Assembly: GCA_902729315.2 (NCBI GenBank)
Contig: LR746269.1
Location: forward strand, 4,480,001-4,544,000
Direction of reading: 5' to 3'
Source of the DNA: Spirodela intermedia
Lineage: Eukaryota > Streptophyta > Magnoliopsida > Alismatales > Araceae
Length of the DNA: 64,000 bases
The position numbers and the translations under genes are program-made. Of the stretch, positions 24,265 to 36,800 are shown one piece after another; positions within the stretch are counted from its first letter, which is position 1; the number at the start of each line of letters is the position of its first letter. The notes under the pieces were generated by a model. The model was not told where the DNA came from. It did not search any database and was given only the letters and a program-made list of their open reading frames with translations.

Positions 24265-25175
24265 ACAATCATAGATGTGTTGTAGGCACTGCAAAAATAA
24301 TACCCCTGCCCATAGATGTCTCAAAACTTCCCAAGTCGTCAGACATGCTGCCCATAAATGTCTCGGACACGGGCATGCCGGTACTGGAGATGTACACTCG
24401 GGATGCTCTAAGGCATACATGCCCCACGGTGCACCCTAGGGAATGGAAAAGGACAGGCAGCCCCCTAGGGTGGTCCTAAGGCATGAAGGAGCCTAGAAGA
24501 GCGGCGACTAGCCGGAGGGCATGCTGACCAGCCGGAGGCCGTGCTAGCCAGTCCTAGTGGGTGCGCTGGCGTGCACTCTGGCACGCAGGCACCTGCGGGC
24601 TGGTGTGCGCAGAGGCAAGGGCACGCACGGCACATGCGTCATGAGACTGTGAACTGTACACTGCTGCCCACGACGCATGGCGACGTGCTGCTGCAGACGA
24701 CGACCAATGACGTGCTGCCGTGTGTAATGACACATGACGCACGACGGCGTGCTTTCTGCGTGTAACGACGCTCGTGCTGCTGTGCGCAACAGCGCACAGC
24801 ACTTGGTGGCTACAGCGACGGCGGTGGATACGGCGGCCAGCGTCATGAAGGCGGCGGCGGCTGATAGAAAACCCTAGTGGTTTCCGCAGCGGCGGCAGCG
24901 GTGGTGATGGCTACAGCGGCCAGCGACATGAAGGAGACAGCGGCCGATAGAAAACCCTAGCGGTTTCCATAGCGGCGTCTGCAGCGGCAGCTACAACAGT
25001 GCCGGCGGCCGTGGGTATGGCGGCCAGCGTCGTGAAGGAGATGGTGGCCGATAAAACCTGGCTTCGATACCATGTAGACAGAAAAATAAAATAATAATAA
25101 AAAAGAAGGCTGAAGCCTGAGGTGAGGAGAGAGAAAGTGGGTGAGGCCCATAAACATAAAAATGATAATATATAT
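24265..25175 (-). mobile_element. GC-rich insertion in repeat C, possible small non-autonomous LTR element
   Basis: About 0.9 kb of GC-rich DNA inside an AT-rich repeat. At 25057-25073 the minus strand reads CATGGTATCGAAGCCAGG, which resembles a tRNA-iMet primer-binding site just after an LTR ending in CA. To its right, 25073-25175 is a ~100 bp segment bounded by TGTAGA and TCTACA. Internally, a 'cggccagcg.c.tgaagga' unit with 'gatagaaaaccctag.ggtttcc' repeats at about 24833, 24916 and 25020. The left end, 'tgtaggcactgcaaaaataata', weakly resembles the right LTR. No protein domain was found. The frames at 24541-24846 are considered spurious. Confidence 0.4.
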
Positions 25176-26445
25176 CTACATATATGTCTCAAAACTCATA
25201 ACACAGTCAATGTGAGACAATTTGTGCATCACTCATTAACAAGTTTTTAGTTATGTTAATACCTAAAATATCTCTTATTTATAAGAAGAAAATGCATCTA
25301 TGACGTCACAAAGGTATATAAGAAATTTATATTCTCTCTCTCAAGCATTTGAGTGACTTATAAGGGTTTATATCTTATTAGAGTCAAAATTTATGTTTTT
25401 CCTAATTAAATTATGATTTTCTTACAAAGTACTAGTCAATAATTAAGTTGTGATAGTTACTTAATCATTAATAAAAATATCATCAACATGATTCGTAGAG
25501 CATCGTCATCAATTATTAAATAATTTTAGATAAAAAGATAATGAATCAATCAAAAAAATCATCTTTGATTGATCGATGAACAAGTCATCATCAAGAAGAG
25601 GATGATCTATCAATAAATAAGTCAATATCTCTTTAAACCATATTATATGTAATGAAGAGTCTCCTCTTACTATGCAGATCTAAAGATGAAGCTCCCTAAG
25701 ACACACCCTACCTCCATCTAACTTATCTTCGTCAAATGATAGTTGTGAGAGATGTAAAGTTAACTTATTTATGTTCTATTAAGTAACAGTTGTTATAGAT
25801 GATCTGACAACTCATTTTATTAATTTATAGACTTCACAAGAAAATCTAAGGATTACTCATGTCATTATGTTCAAGGAGATCTTTTGAGACAATGAATATC
25901 ACACGATAATCCTCTCGAACACATAGAATCTCAATAGTCACTACTACGATGTTTCTTACTTTAAATAAATATTTTAGTTAAATTAATAATATTTTATGTG
26001 ATTTCTAGTTTCAAAAAAAAAATTCATTCAATTATGATTATTTTGACTTTTATAGATCTTAATTTGATCAATTAAATCATCTATAATCATTTATGTAAGG
26101 ATCATTGAATGGAATAATATTTTTGCCCAAATTACATTCGTTAGGGTGTTGATGTCATCTTAACATCCACACCTGAATTTTCTTTTTTTTTTAAATTATA
26201 ATATATTTTATCTTCATCATTTAGTCTAAAATTTATAAAAAATTATATTATTTGAGATTAAAATCTTACCATATATTATTTTATATCATTTGATCAATTA
26301 AACTATTTTTAATATTTTTTAATATTTTATAAAATTATAATTAATTTAATTTTTATTGAAATATTTCTAAAAATATAATATCAATATTTTCTAGTTTAAA
26401 ATTTTTTAATTTACATGATTTATTATATAATGATTAAGTCATGTC
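25176..26445 (-). repeat. 1.9 kb dispersed repeat, copy C, part 2 (reverse orientation)
   Basis: Continues copy C as the reverse complement of 15231-16700. It includes 'gaacaagtcatcatcaagaagaggatgatc' (split over the reference word of copy A) and ends at 'aatgattaagtcatgtca', the complement of the 'TGACTTAGT' start of copies A and B. It is not inverted internally. Confidence 0.65.
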
Positions 26446-27452
26446 ACCCCCCTCACAAGAACTTAGCAAGAACTCAAGTAGGGATATGTAGTATTTTTCC
26501 CATGATTGCAAAAATGATTCATATTGGGTAAGGGACCGAATAGTTTTATAATGGGCATCAAGTTATTTAGGGAAAGTGGTAGGTTAAAGGAGAGTCATGG
26601 TCTTCTTGAATGACCACTCTAGATTCTAAGGTTCACACATTATCGAATCTTTGTTTCTTACCTTACATATGTTTTAGTATTTTTTATTGTCTTTTACTAT
26701 ATTCTTTTTTGTTTGAGGTTGCTCTAAGTTGAGATACCATCATATTATTACTGCCACCTTCAAGTAAAGGTGAAGAGTTTGGTTCATTGTTGAAGGATAT
26801 AAGCAGACTAATGGAGGGAGAGCATGAGATCTCTCTTCAAGTGTGAAGTTTTGTGAAGCTAATCTTACCCTTGAATCTTCAAGGTATTAGGAGGATGCAG
26901 GGAGTAGGAGGACCAAGAATGCAGCCTCCACCCTATAAATCTTGATTTAAACATCCACTAAAAAATGGGCATGCTTTGAGCTAATATGGCTCATTTTGTC
27001 CTTAATTGGCTTGTTTCTCACTTCAAGCCAAATTGACTCTTCCTAATAAGATTTGGATTTGCCCCACCCCATTGAGCTGCCTTAAATTACCAATAATGGC
27101 CTGAAACTTGAAAATAATATACATACATTATTTATGATCTTGTGAAATCCATATAAACTTGAAAAATTAATAATTTCTTACTCCAATTGAGGCACTCATT
27201 CTTGCATTATCCAGATGTTAATTGGGTAGCTATATTCTGATTTCTACAAGGAAAATCTTGTGGCAAGAAGGCTAATCCCATTTAAACAATTAAGGTAAGA
27301 GAATATCATTTATTACGTGAGACAAAACCAAAGTTTGATCATAAATCTGTAATGGGGTGTTGTTATCGTAACTTATGTGTAGATCATCAAAAAATAATGG
27401 AGTTATCAAAACTCAAAAAAGAGAGCATATTAGAAGATCCACCTATATGAAG
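26446..27452. other. Gene-free AT-rich DNA
   Basis: No gene, recognised repeat or domain was seen between repeat C and the second duplicated block. Confidence 0.4.
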
Positions 27453-27819
27453 TGTTAAGTTATAAATTTGATTTTTATCACTAAAACTTTATTTACTGTT
27501 ATTCATATGATGAACATTGTCTATACCTAGCAAGGTTTATTGGGGTTTATGTAGGAACCAATGATATGGTATTTTATTACAATTCAGGTTACTAAAAATT
27601 TTAAATTTCGGATTCATTATTTTCATTATATATCCGCACTAACATTCATGATAATTCAGCATATATGAGAAACCCTCTCAAAGTTAGGTAAATATACTGA
27701 ACGCCATCCCACCACGTTTGGCAAGAGCTTCAGACTGCTGTAACCTTCATAAGGATAAGTTCAATATATACATATATGAATAGATATATATATATATATA
27801 TATATACATATACGTGTGT

Positions 27820-27859
<40 letters not shown>

Positions 27860-27904
27860 GCTCCTCATGGATTTCACTGCAAAATGCCTTTCCTTCGGTA
27901 GCCA
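27453..27904. repeat. Duplicated block, copy 2 (right border of the retroelement nest)
   Basis: Same-orientation counterpart of 9824-10241, about 450 bp. It starts near 'TGTTAAGTTATAAATTTGA' and ends 'ccttcggtagcca'. The TA plus GA microsatellite near its end (27785-27857) corresponds to that of copy 1 but differs in length. Confidence 0.65.
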
Positions 27905-29730
27905 ATATCCCATTGGCCACTTTGGGCCTCCCAAAGAACAAAGAAATGGGCACTTAACATTTTAAATGGGCGGAGTCCTCATTTGACTTTGCTGCAGTAG
28001 GAGAAACGAAAAAGTCAACAAAAATGTGCGCACTAAAAGCGTTGACACGGCTAGGTGAGACTCACCGTATTTCTAGGTGGACTTATCGATGTTAAAAAAG
28101 ACACTTGTAATAATCTTAAAGTATCTGCCATCACGTTGCCCCTGTCTAAAATGGATAGAGAAAGAGAGAGAGATTGTTACTTGCATGAAGGGGTAGCACC
28201 AAATGGGCAGACTCATGAAAGCCTCGCGTAGAAGAAAGATATGATACGAGGCAAAAGCACCCTCTTTATTTTAGATCCAAAAGTTGAATTTTTAAAATTT
28301 TCACCCATTCTCTCGAGCGAAAGATGAAAGATAAAAAATTCCCTTCAGTTCTTGATCAGTCAAAAGAAAGTTTCGAAACATTATTGTCGCTTTATGAAAA
28401 AAATTAATTTGTTCTTCTCCCGGAATACTTTTCTCGGACAGAGTAAATGACATCGCTTTGAATAAATTGTCTGATATCTTTTTAGGAATCTTCCGCGAGA
28501 TTTCCAATCCAAAGATAAGCAGCTGCTGCCGATCATGGCAGGAAGCCAAGTCAACGGAAGTCGACGGGCGAACCTTCTCTTCGGTGCTTTCGTTCCCGAC
28601 TTCGTCTTCTCTCCACCCGTCCTATTCCCCTCTTCCAACCCTGACGTATTCAATCCCTCTCCCTCCTCCTCCTCCTCCTCCTCCTCCTCCATCTGCCCTG
28701 AATAGAATACAGAAAGTCATGGGGAGGAGTATAAGCAAGGCTTGACGGGTCTTGCCGATTGCCGATTGATGGCCCAACGGGGGACAGAGCCCATCAGCTA
28801 TCGAAGAAATACCGGCAAAGCAAAGTTCGTCATCACTTCTCAAACCTGCGCCGCGGAAACTCTTGTTCATCGTATTTCTTGTGGTCTTGGAGGCGATTCC
28901 CGTTACTGTTACTGTTTCTGACGCCAGAAGGGTACGATTTGGAATTCCGCTGCATATAATTCTCACCGGTGACTCGTTCTCTCCTGCTACCCCAGCCTTT
29001 CATTTACCCTAACTTTCTGGCTTCTCGAGTATCGCCCCTCTGAAGGCTTTCATCCGTTCTCTGATTGCTGGTGATCGACGCCTGTGTCTGCAATAATCTT
29101 ATTTATCGTTTTACGCATCTTGATGATCAAAACATCGAGCCATATTTGCATATCCATCCAGTTGACTAAATTCAGGCGATTCTCCCTGATAGGTCAGACC
29201 CAGCTTTTCCCTTTGAAGTTGAACAAAAAATACAAAATAATTCAATCAATATCCTGAATCTGCAAACTATGCTGAATCGGGTTTTATAGTCAGGCATGCT
29301 ATTTCAGGTGATTTTCGCGGGCATTTGTGCTCAAAAGAAGAAAAAACATCCACTGATTTCCTCCACAGATAGCTTCTGCATTTATCTCACCAAGTACAGA
29401 TTTATCCGACGTCTACATGCAAGTGTAGATAGAGAAGCATCACTCGGACTTGACCTTTGAAACATCTCTGGCCAGCAGCTGTCGAATTCTAGGGTTCTGC
29501 AACTAGCTAATTTCATATGTTGACTGCTTCACCATCCAGCACCGAATTGTTGTCTAGGAAAGCTAAAAAAATATTCTTTCATGATGGATATTTACTCTTC
29601 AAATAGCCTGCACTACGGCTCTTTGAATTAATATTAAAGGCCGGAGAAGGTTCTAATGCGGTTATTAATTTCTTTATGATTGCAGGCTTGTGCTCTGTTT
29701 ATAGTTTCCAAACCATGAAATCAGGCGGCA
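27905..29730 (+). promoter_or_regulatory. Promoter and 5' leader of the CRLK gene
   Basis: GC content rises after about 28500, with a CCT triplet run at about 28660-28692, typical of a plant 5' UTR. A GATTGCAG acceptor-like site at 29679-29686 and several candidate donors around 28930 suggest a leader intron of roughly 0.7 kb. Open frames here (for example 28458-28745) do not resemble known proteins. Confidence 0.45.
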
Positions 29731-32700
29731 ATGGTGAATCAAACTGATTCGGTTATCATCGGCGTCTCCGTCGGTTTGGCAGCTGGAATTTTGCTATCAC
29801 TCTGCATCTTGATCACCATAAGATGCTTCCTCAAGCGTTCGCTCAAGCAGAAAAGCAGTGAAGAGCGAAGTGCATCGACCCTCCCGATACGAATCAATGA
29901 CATACTTGCAAGCATGGACTCGAGCGTGTCGATGGCCTCAAGCACTGAGCCCTCCCATGCCATGCCGCCATCTGTCAAAAGAGGCATTCCCCGGCCTAAG
30001 AAGGTGGCTCACAGTGACATATTCGCTTCTGCCTCGGGCATTCCGAGATACTTATACAAGTACGTGTCTGTAGGTGTTCTTCCCTTTGCATTAGTTTCTG
30101 TATCAAAATTGAAGGATAATCTGGTGTTATGATTTTGATGAATACTTCTCTATGCCTTCTACTGAACTACACTACACGTGGTTGATATACTTTCTGAAGA
30201 TTTACGCTTAAGAAAGCTTGCATTGGGGTAAGAAGGCTCCCTGCAGAGAAGAAGAAATCCATCTAGGAGAGATATGCTCTTGTGCTCTTTCTTTTTTTAG
30301 CATTATTTTGGTAAATAATTGAAACCCACCCGCTCAATTTACTGTAAAATTTTCAAGTTACATTCAATCAACAAACTTCACTGCTGTAGGTAAAGTCAGA
30401 GAAATACTCTACATTATGAACTGTAGGATCCTGGTCTCAACCACACATGGATAGGCGAATCATGCTGCGAAGTTCTTTGCATCCTGCCATCTTCTTGAAC
30501 TTTTTTCTGGGGAATCAAGTGCAACTGTCCCCCTTCTTTCATCTATATTTAATCCAAATTTATCCTACGAATTATTATTTTTATTTGAGTTCGACATTGT
30601 GTGGGTGAGCATCATCCTTTTATATACCACACAATTGATACCTGCGTCAAATTCACGTGCATTGAACCTGATGTGTCTTATCTATGGTTTATGTTCCAGG
30701 GACATCGAGAAGGCAACACACAATTTCACGACTATTTTAGGGCAGGGATCTTTTGGACCGGTCTATAAAGCCGAAATGTCCAATGGAGCAGTGGTAGCTG
30801 TGAAGGTACTTGCCTCTAATTCCAGGCAAGGAGAGAAGGAGTTCCAGACAGAGGTAATTGTTCTCCATTTGCAAATCCTCAAGACACTACATTATGTGAA
30901 CTCCTTTCCCCATATAGATGTCTTGTCTTCTGTATGATGATGGGCTTTACTCCCCTTAGGTTTATCTTGATTGATATCGTTGTCTGGCATATCGATACTG
31001 TGTTAAGATGTTCCCCATTAAATGCCAGTATGAGAGCGTCTATGATAAAGCATCCATTGTGTTGACTGATGATACAAGGATTGAGATATTGATGAGCTCC
31101 GATATAACAAACATAATAAAGACTTGAAAGTTTGATCTCTCTCATCACTGAGCTTTCAGATTTATAAACTTGGGAGGTAACTGGAATACACTAATTTACC
31201 ATGTATGATCTCAGGAACAGAAGCTGAGGTAACTGATGGTGGTGGTGAGAGTCGAGAGTTGACTGTCTTCGTTATTCGAACCACCAAATCCAGAAGAACT
31301 ATATGGTCGTCTATCTTTCCATTAGTGGTTTTATTTCCGACGGTTATCTTGCTTGATATATCATCCAGTGGTTTATCATTGACATTGTGTCCACGAGATT
31401 TGGTGACTCATCATATGCCTCGTAGGCAAAAAGCTAGTTTGAGACCATAGTATTTGTTCTGACTGACGTTATTCTGATGAACAAAACTTCCGCCTTCTTC
31501 CCTGTATCGTTTTATTCTTGTTCATTCCATACTAACTGTGCAATCTACAGAAACTCTCAACTTATGGGTGACTTTTTTCGCTAAGTATTTTCGCATAATT
31601 GTCACAGGTACTTCTGCTCAGTAGACTTCATCACCGGAATCTTGTGAATCTGGTTGGATACTGTGTGGAGAGAGGCCAGCACATGCTCGTCTATGAATTC
31701 ATGAGCAATGGAAGTTTGGCAAACCATCTGTATGGTAATGATCAGTTGGAACCATCTCAAGTTGTTAGAATTATGCATGATATTTGGTTTACCATCAAAG
31801 ATAAAAAAATAAAAATCCTCTTGCGGCATCTTGAAAATCATCATATTTTAATGAGTTATATGAGAGACTAAACTTGGACCATTTGGGACATCAACAAATT
31901 CGATTTGAAAATGCTTCATGCTAGCCGTCCTAACTTTAACTTCTTTGAGGGGCCCACATTTAGAACTCTACAGGGATCTTTGGACCGCGGCCAGATTGAA
32001 TATCAATCCATTTCCCTACATCTCCCTGTGCATCCGTCGGTTTTTTACCCTTCATCTATCCGTCATTGGAAATTTGCTTCAGTATTTTGAGCATCTGCTT
32101 CTTTTTGCCATCAGTTGAAGGTGTGCGCAGTTTGAGCTGGGAGGAAAGGCTCAATATTGCGCTTGATATTTCTCAGGGCATCGAATATCTTCACGAAGGG
32201 GTAAATATTAATGAAGTAATGCCAGACTCCATTCTTTGTTCCTCTATGTTTATGGTATAGCTAACTCTCACTCCTGAACAGGCGGTCCCACCTATAATAC
32301 ACCGAGATCTAAAGTCTGCCAACATACTCCTTGATGCCTCTCTGACTGCAAAGGTGAGAATCCAAGGCGTGAAAGCTGTGAAAATGAATAAAAATATGGC
32401 ATAAAGAAGGAAAAAATATTGTACAGAAGTTGATGTCAGAGTGTGTTCTTATATGTCGAATTTATGGTTACAGCGTCGAAAGTATTGAGCCATCCAAGTC
32501 AAAATTAATCAGAAATGAGTCGAGTAAACCCATCCATCTACACGATCACAAGATTTTATTTTCTTTTTTCACGTGTGGTTTCATATTACTATACATCTCC
32601 TCACATCCAAGTCGACTTCTAAACTGCGTACAGTGAAATGGCATGAGTACAACTCGGAAGCCAAACATGGGCTCTAAGATCTTTGAAGTGTTGTGTCATC

Positions 32701-33856
32701 TAACTGAAAAACCATTGGCAATGATCAAAGTTAGCCTATCTATATAATCTGCAGATAATATATATTTTTCTTTTGCAAGCCAGGACTGTTCTAACATTCA
32801 AAAGTAACTGAGAGTCCTTTTGGTTAGCATAAATTTCGTACGATAAATCTTCTGCTTTTAGCGGATGGAATCTGCCATGAAATCTCAGTTAATTCATGGA
32901 GTCGATTCTCTGAACAGGTCGCAGATTTTGGGCTGTCCAAGGAAGAAATGGCCCTCGACAGGAGGAGCTCGGGCCTGAAAGGCACTTACGGTTACATGGA
33001 CCCTAACTATGTGTCGACCAACATGATCACCACGAAGAGCGACATCTACAGTTTCGGCATCATAATGTTTGAGCTCATAACGGCCATCAACCCCCAGCAA
33101 GGTCTCATGGAGTACATCAATCTGGTGAGTCCGTGGATCCAAGTATGATAGAAATGACATTGTTTTCATCTGGGCGTGCCCATCTTACTTCTTTCTACCC
33201 CCCCCTAGTTGATGAGATCGGTTTATTTAATTTGCTTATCTTCACTGATCCGAAGCAAGTGTGCACCAATTTATTTTATTTTTACATTGGTTTTCGCTCT
33301 GTTACCCTTGTTGATGAGATCAGTTTGATTATGTCCACTTGACATATTTATTTGTATATGGACCCCAGCGTAATATATCTACAGCAGTCGCATTTAATTC
33401 ATCTGGGTGCTCCAACTCGATTTTATTTTTTTCATGGGTATCTCGCCCAGTTATAATATTTTATAAGATCATATTATCTTCATTTAACATATTCAGGCCG
33501 TCACCGGCGGAGATGGAAAAGCCGACTGGGATGAGATACTGGACAAGAGGCTTGTGGGGGACTGCGACATGGAAGAGGTCCAACTCCTCGCCGACATCGC
33601 TTACAAGTGCCTGCAGACGATACCGAGGCGGCGGCCGTCGATTTCAGAGATCACCGAGGCCATCTTGAGGATCAAGGTGAGGCGGCGCCGCCTTGCCAGT
33701 GGCCAGAACGGCTCCTCTTCTTTTCCGGCGGAGGATGGGCCCTCCATTCTGGAGAGAATACAGGCCCAGCAGATTGAGCTGAGTAAGATGACCAGCGAAA
33801 GAGGTCGCTCTCGCCGTACCATCTCACCACCGGTAGAGATGGCGGCGTGTACATAG
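29731..33856 (+). CDS. CRLK1: Calcium/calmodulin-regulated receptor-like kinase (CRLK1/CRLK2-like)
   Basis: Plasma-membrane Ser/Thr kinase without a large ectodomain. In Arabidopsis, CRLK1 binds calmodulin and acts upstream of a MAP-kinase route in cold tolerance. Seven coding exons join in frame: 29731-30059, 30700-30853, 31608-31734, 32115-32200, 32282-32353, 32918-33124 and 33497-33856 (TAG). This gives 444 residues, the usual family length. A transmembrane helix ([20 protein letters not shown]) spans about residues 9-33. The kinase domain includes the glycine loop GQGSFGPVY (124-132), Lys145 in [13 protein letters not shown] (239-246), DFG (259-261) and the activation segment [13 protein letters not shown]. 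All catalytic residues are present. The basic C-terminal tail (RIKVRRRRL onward) fits a calmodulin-binding region by position only. CRLK1 versus CRLK2 orthology is not resolved. Confidence 0.94.
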
Positions 33857-34517
33857 AATGCGTTGTAAATGGGGAATGAGTCCCACCGTGCCGTTGACAT
33901 TTCTATTTATCGCATTTCTCTCGGAGAAGAGAACAGAATGAGGATCACAGTCCCCACTTTTCCGTCTTCGGAGGGGCTTGCTATCATTTATTTAAAGGGG
34001 TTTTTACCCTAATTGGGCTGCCCAGCACCGTTGAAGAGGGGATTGAGAGCGCGGTTTCTCTCCAGCTCCTTGGAGATCATCTCAAAGATTTCTTTGACCA
34101 GGTGCTATTTTCCATTAGGTTTGATGATGCCCCGTTATGGGTTAAGAATTAGGTTGATAATCGGAACACTTGAGCATGCAATGCTGATGGGGGCGGAATT
34201 ATGAACACGATGAACTCTGATGAGCTCAGATGTAATCGCCGCTGTTAAACGGGCTTAAACGGGAGAAGAACACTCAGTAAATAGTATCATGGGTGGATGG
34301 CAGAGTGAGCAAGAGAAGCTGCAGCATCTTATACAGTACTAGCTCCACTAGATACAACAGCTAGAGAGAGGCATCCTCGAACGCCGAAGAAGGCTCTGAG
34401 AGCACTCTAGCATATTTTTTCCACAGTAATATACACGGCCTTCTTCCTTTCCCATAACTTTATTTGGCCATGGCCCAACAAGGCACACAAAGGAAAGAAG
34501 AAAAAGGAGAAAACAGG

Positions 34518-34568
<51 letters not shown>

Positions 34569-34868
34569 CACACACGCGTCCTCCAAAGGCTTCTAAGATT
34601 TTAAGACCTAGGAAAGTATTTACAGAACCACGTACCTCATATCTCCCTGCGCTAATTTCCTCCTGAAACGAGCTCAAACTCACGAAAAAAAAAGAGGATA
34701 CTCCGCGTCCCACCACCGTGGCTTTATTCTCCTCTCGTCTTCCCCTCCTCTTCCCCCTTCTGGTTTTCTTCTTCTTCGCCAGCCAAGGAGAGAACGAGGG
34801 AACATGCCGACATGCTGCAGAAGGGCTAAAAGAGGAGCTCCAACCAACATCCCCATCCTCCTCCCCCA
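33857..34868. other. Convergent intergenic region between CRLK and PI4K gamma
   Basis: Holds the 3' UTRs of two tail-to-tail genes. A long GA tract (about 34518-34565) lies on the PI4K 3' side. Minus-strand frame 34348-34986 overlaps the PI4K end and is not a separate gene. Confidence 0.6.
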
Positions 34869-36800
34869 TCAAAACTGGCAAGAAGTTCCCAGCCTCTGCC
34901 TCTGCCGCTGGCCTGGGGCCACAGACTTGCGCCCACGGAACACCCCCAGCAGCAGCTCCTGGAACTTGTCTAGGAAAGCCCCCCACTCCTCGTGCCCCAT
35001 GTCGGCCAGCTTCACAAAGCAGCCGCTCACCGGCAGCTGCTCATTGGCGCTCCGGCTGCTCCAGATGCCCCCGCCACCGCCTGAGCTGCCCTGGCCATTG
35101 CCGGACTTCTTTGCACCGCCTGCAAGATACTGACTATTGCCACCAAGCCCGATGACCTTCAGCGACAAGGAGAGCTTGTTGATGGTAGGCAGTTGGCCAA
35201 ACGAAAGTGACGGTGTGGAGTGACCACTCTCCTCTTCCACGGTGCCGTCTTCATTCCCATCTCCTTCCTCCATGCTCTCCTCGAGCTTTGACAGAGGGTT
35301 TCGGGGGACACCAGCCTTGAGTCCAAAGTGGTAATTGGAGGATGCTTTTAACGGAAATGATTCATCATCTTCGCCGTCTAAATCGAACAGGAAGTGTTCT
35401 TCCTCCCCTGTTTCAACTGGAGGAAATGACTCCCTCTCGCCAATAAGTCTCCTGGCTTCCATGCAGACAACTTCGAGCTCACTCGGCTCCTCCTCGGCCC
35501 CTCTGTACTCCCGGCTCATCATCTCACCGATCTCAGCAAGGAAAAGGCCGAAAGCCGCTGCCTCCTTGAGGAAGATAGTACAGAGGACTAGAACCCGCAG
35601 GCATGCTTCACGTATCATCGGCAGCTCTGTCCGAAGCTTTTCCGAATCCTCAATGGGGTCAAGATTGGCAATGTATTCGAGTTCTTCCTCAGAAAACGGA
35701 ATTGAAGCCTGGGGCCAGTGGATCCATTCAAAGTAGGGGTCCTCAAGGCTCTCAGGAAGGCAAAGACCGTGGTCAATGGGGATGAGCTCCACCTGACCTC
35801 CAATCGCACTAGCACCATTATTAAGCTTCCTCACTAGCAGATTACCAGCATGTCTATCCGTATTGAAGATTCTTATATCGAGAATACCAATCCGGTGCAC
35901 AGCAGCAACAGGAAAGCTTGATGTTCCATGGTCACTGGCATCATAATCATGAGGAATAAACTGTTGGAACGATGCAATCTTACTGACAACCTTCCGCCTT
36001 CTATCATGAGCCTTGCTACAACTACCGTTGACTTCATTGATGTTGAAGATGGAATGGTTAATCTTGACAAGAACAGTAGGAGGAACATTAGCAAAATGGC
36101 CATGATCCAGAAGATACGCAGCAACCTCCCTGAACCCTGTTTCCCCAACACGCACCGAACGCTTGAGACCAGGTTGGCCAAGGGCTTTGCCCACAAATCC
36201 TTTCGGATTGTTTGGGGCAAATGGCTCCTCATCTGTTGGTTTCACAATAGCAACACTCTCACCACTGGAGTTCCTGAAATAGTACGCACCTCCAAGACCA
36301 CTGTGCACGGGGATGGGATCCACACCACTCTCAATAGCCTTCATAGCAGTCTTCACAAGATGTTTTGTTTCAGCACAGTCCCTAGAGCAGCAAAGGATTT
36401 CGATGGGGCCACTTCTATCCCTCTGCTGAAGATCCTTGCCATTGGGTGATAGGCATGGAGTGGATGAGCTCCTGTGCATAAAGTTCCTGGTGAGAAGCAG
36501 CGGGGAATCATTGCGGATAGCACTGAGATCATTCTTGAGGACCATGTCACCAAAAGTGAGAGAGCTCTCCTCCGTGGGGACATTGAGCGCCACCTGCAAC
36601 CTCCTTTTGACAGTATGGGCATTGTCACTGCGATCCAGCTCTATGCCTAGGACACATCCTGTATCAGTTTGCACAAATACACGTCTTCTACCAGCAGGTT
36701 TGCTGTCAGATAAGTTGGCATGGTGCTCTCTGGTCAGAACACGGTTCAGGACTGCAACAGCCATTTGAGTCTGAACTGGGCTTTCCAGGTTAGGAGACAT
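34869..36800 (-). CDS. Phosphatidylinositol 4-kinase gamma (type II PI4K-like, PI4KG5/6/7 group)
   Basis: 643-residue intronless coding region. The plant PI4K gamma group has a type II PI4-kinase fold with one or two N-terminal ubiquitin-like domains. Several members show protein kinase rather than lipid kinase activity. The first ATG (36798-36800) gives MSPNLESPVQTQMAVAV, the conserved family start. A single ubiquitin-like domain lies at about residues 40-110 (VFVQTDTGCVLGIELDRSD to NDSPLLLTRNF). The kinase domain covers about 165-460: HSGLGGAYYF, SVAIVKPTDEEPFAPNNPKG, catalytic NTDRHAGNLLV (about 313-323) and IPIDHGLCLP (about 338-347). PYFEWIHWPQASIPFSEEE follows. The C-terminus is Glu-, Ser- and Gly-rich and ends in an aromatic/acidic EEWGAFLDKFQELL segment. 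One ubiquitin-like domain points to the PI4KG5/6/7 branch. Confidence 0.96.
   Translation of the reverse strand: MSPNLESPVQTQMAVAVLNRVLTREHHANLSDSKPAGRRRVFVQTDTGCVLGIELDRSDNAHTVKRRLQVALNVPTEESSLTFGDMVLKNDLSAIRNDSPLLLTRNFMHRSSSTPCLSPNGKDLQQRDRSGPIEILCCSRDCAETKHLVKTAMKAIESGVDPIPVHSGLGGAYYFRNSSGESVAIVKPTDEEPFAPNNPKGFVGKALGQPGLKRSVRVGETGFREVAAYLLDHGHFANVPPTVLVKINHSIFNINEVNGSCSKAHDRRRKVVSKIASFQQFIPHDYDASDHGTSSFPVAAVHRIGILDIRIFNTDRHAGNLLVRKLNNGASAIGGQVELIPIDHGLCLPESLEDPYFEWIHWPQASIPFSEEELEYIANLDPIEDSEKLRTELPMIREACLRVLVLCTIFLKEAAAFGLFLAEIGEMMSREYRGAEEEPSELEVVCMEARRLIGERESFPPVETGEEEHFLFDLDGEDDESFPLKASSNYHFGLKAGVPRNPLSKLEESMEEGDGNEDGTVEEESGHSTPSLSFGQLPTINKLSLSLKVIGLGGNSQYLAGGAKKSGNGQGSSGGGGGIWSSRSANEQLPVSGCFVKLADMGHEEWGAFLDKFQELLLGVFRGRKSVAPGQRQRQRLGTSCQF

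Noticed and set aside
24541-24846. Overlapping GC-rich frames on both strands
   Set aside because: Located in a GC-rich insertion in repeat C; translations are low complexity and unrelated to known proteins.
28458-28745. Small open frame upstream of CRLK
   Set aside because: Proline run comes from a CCT microsatellite in the leader; no similarity.
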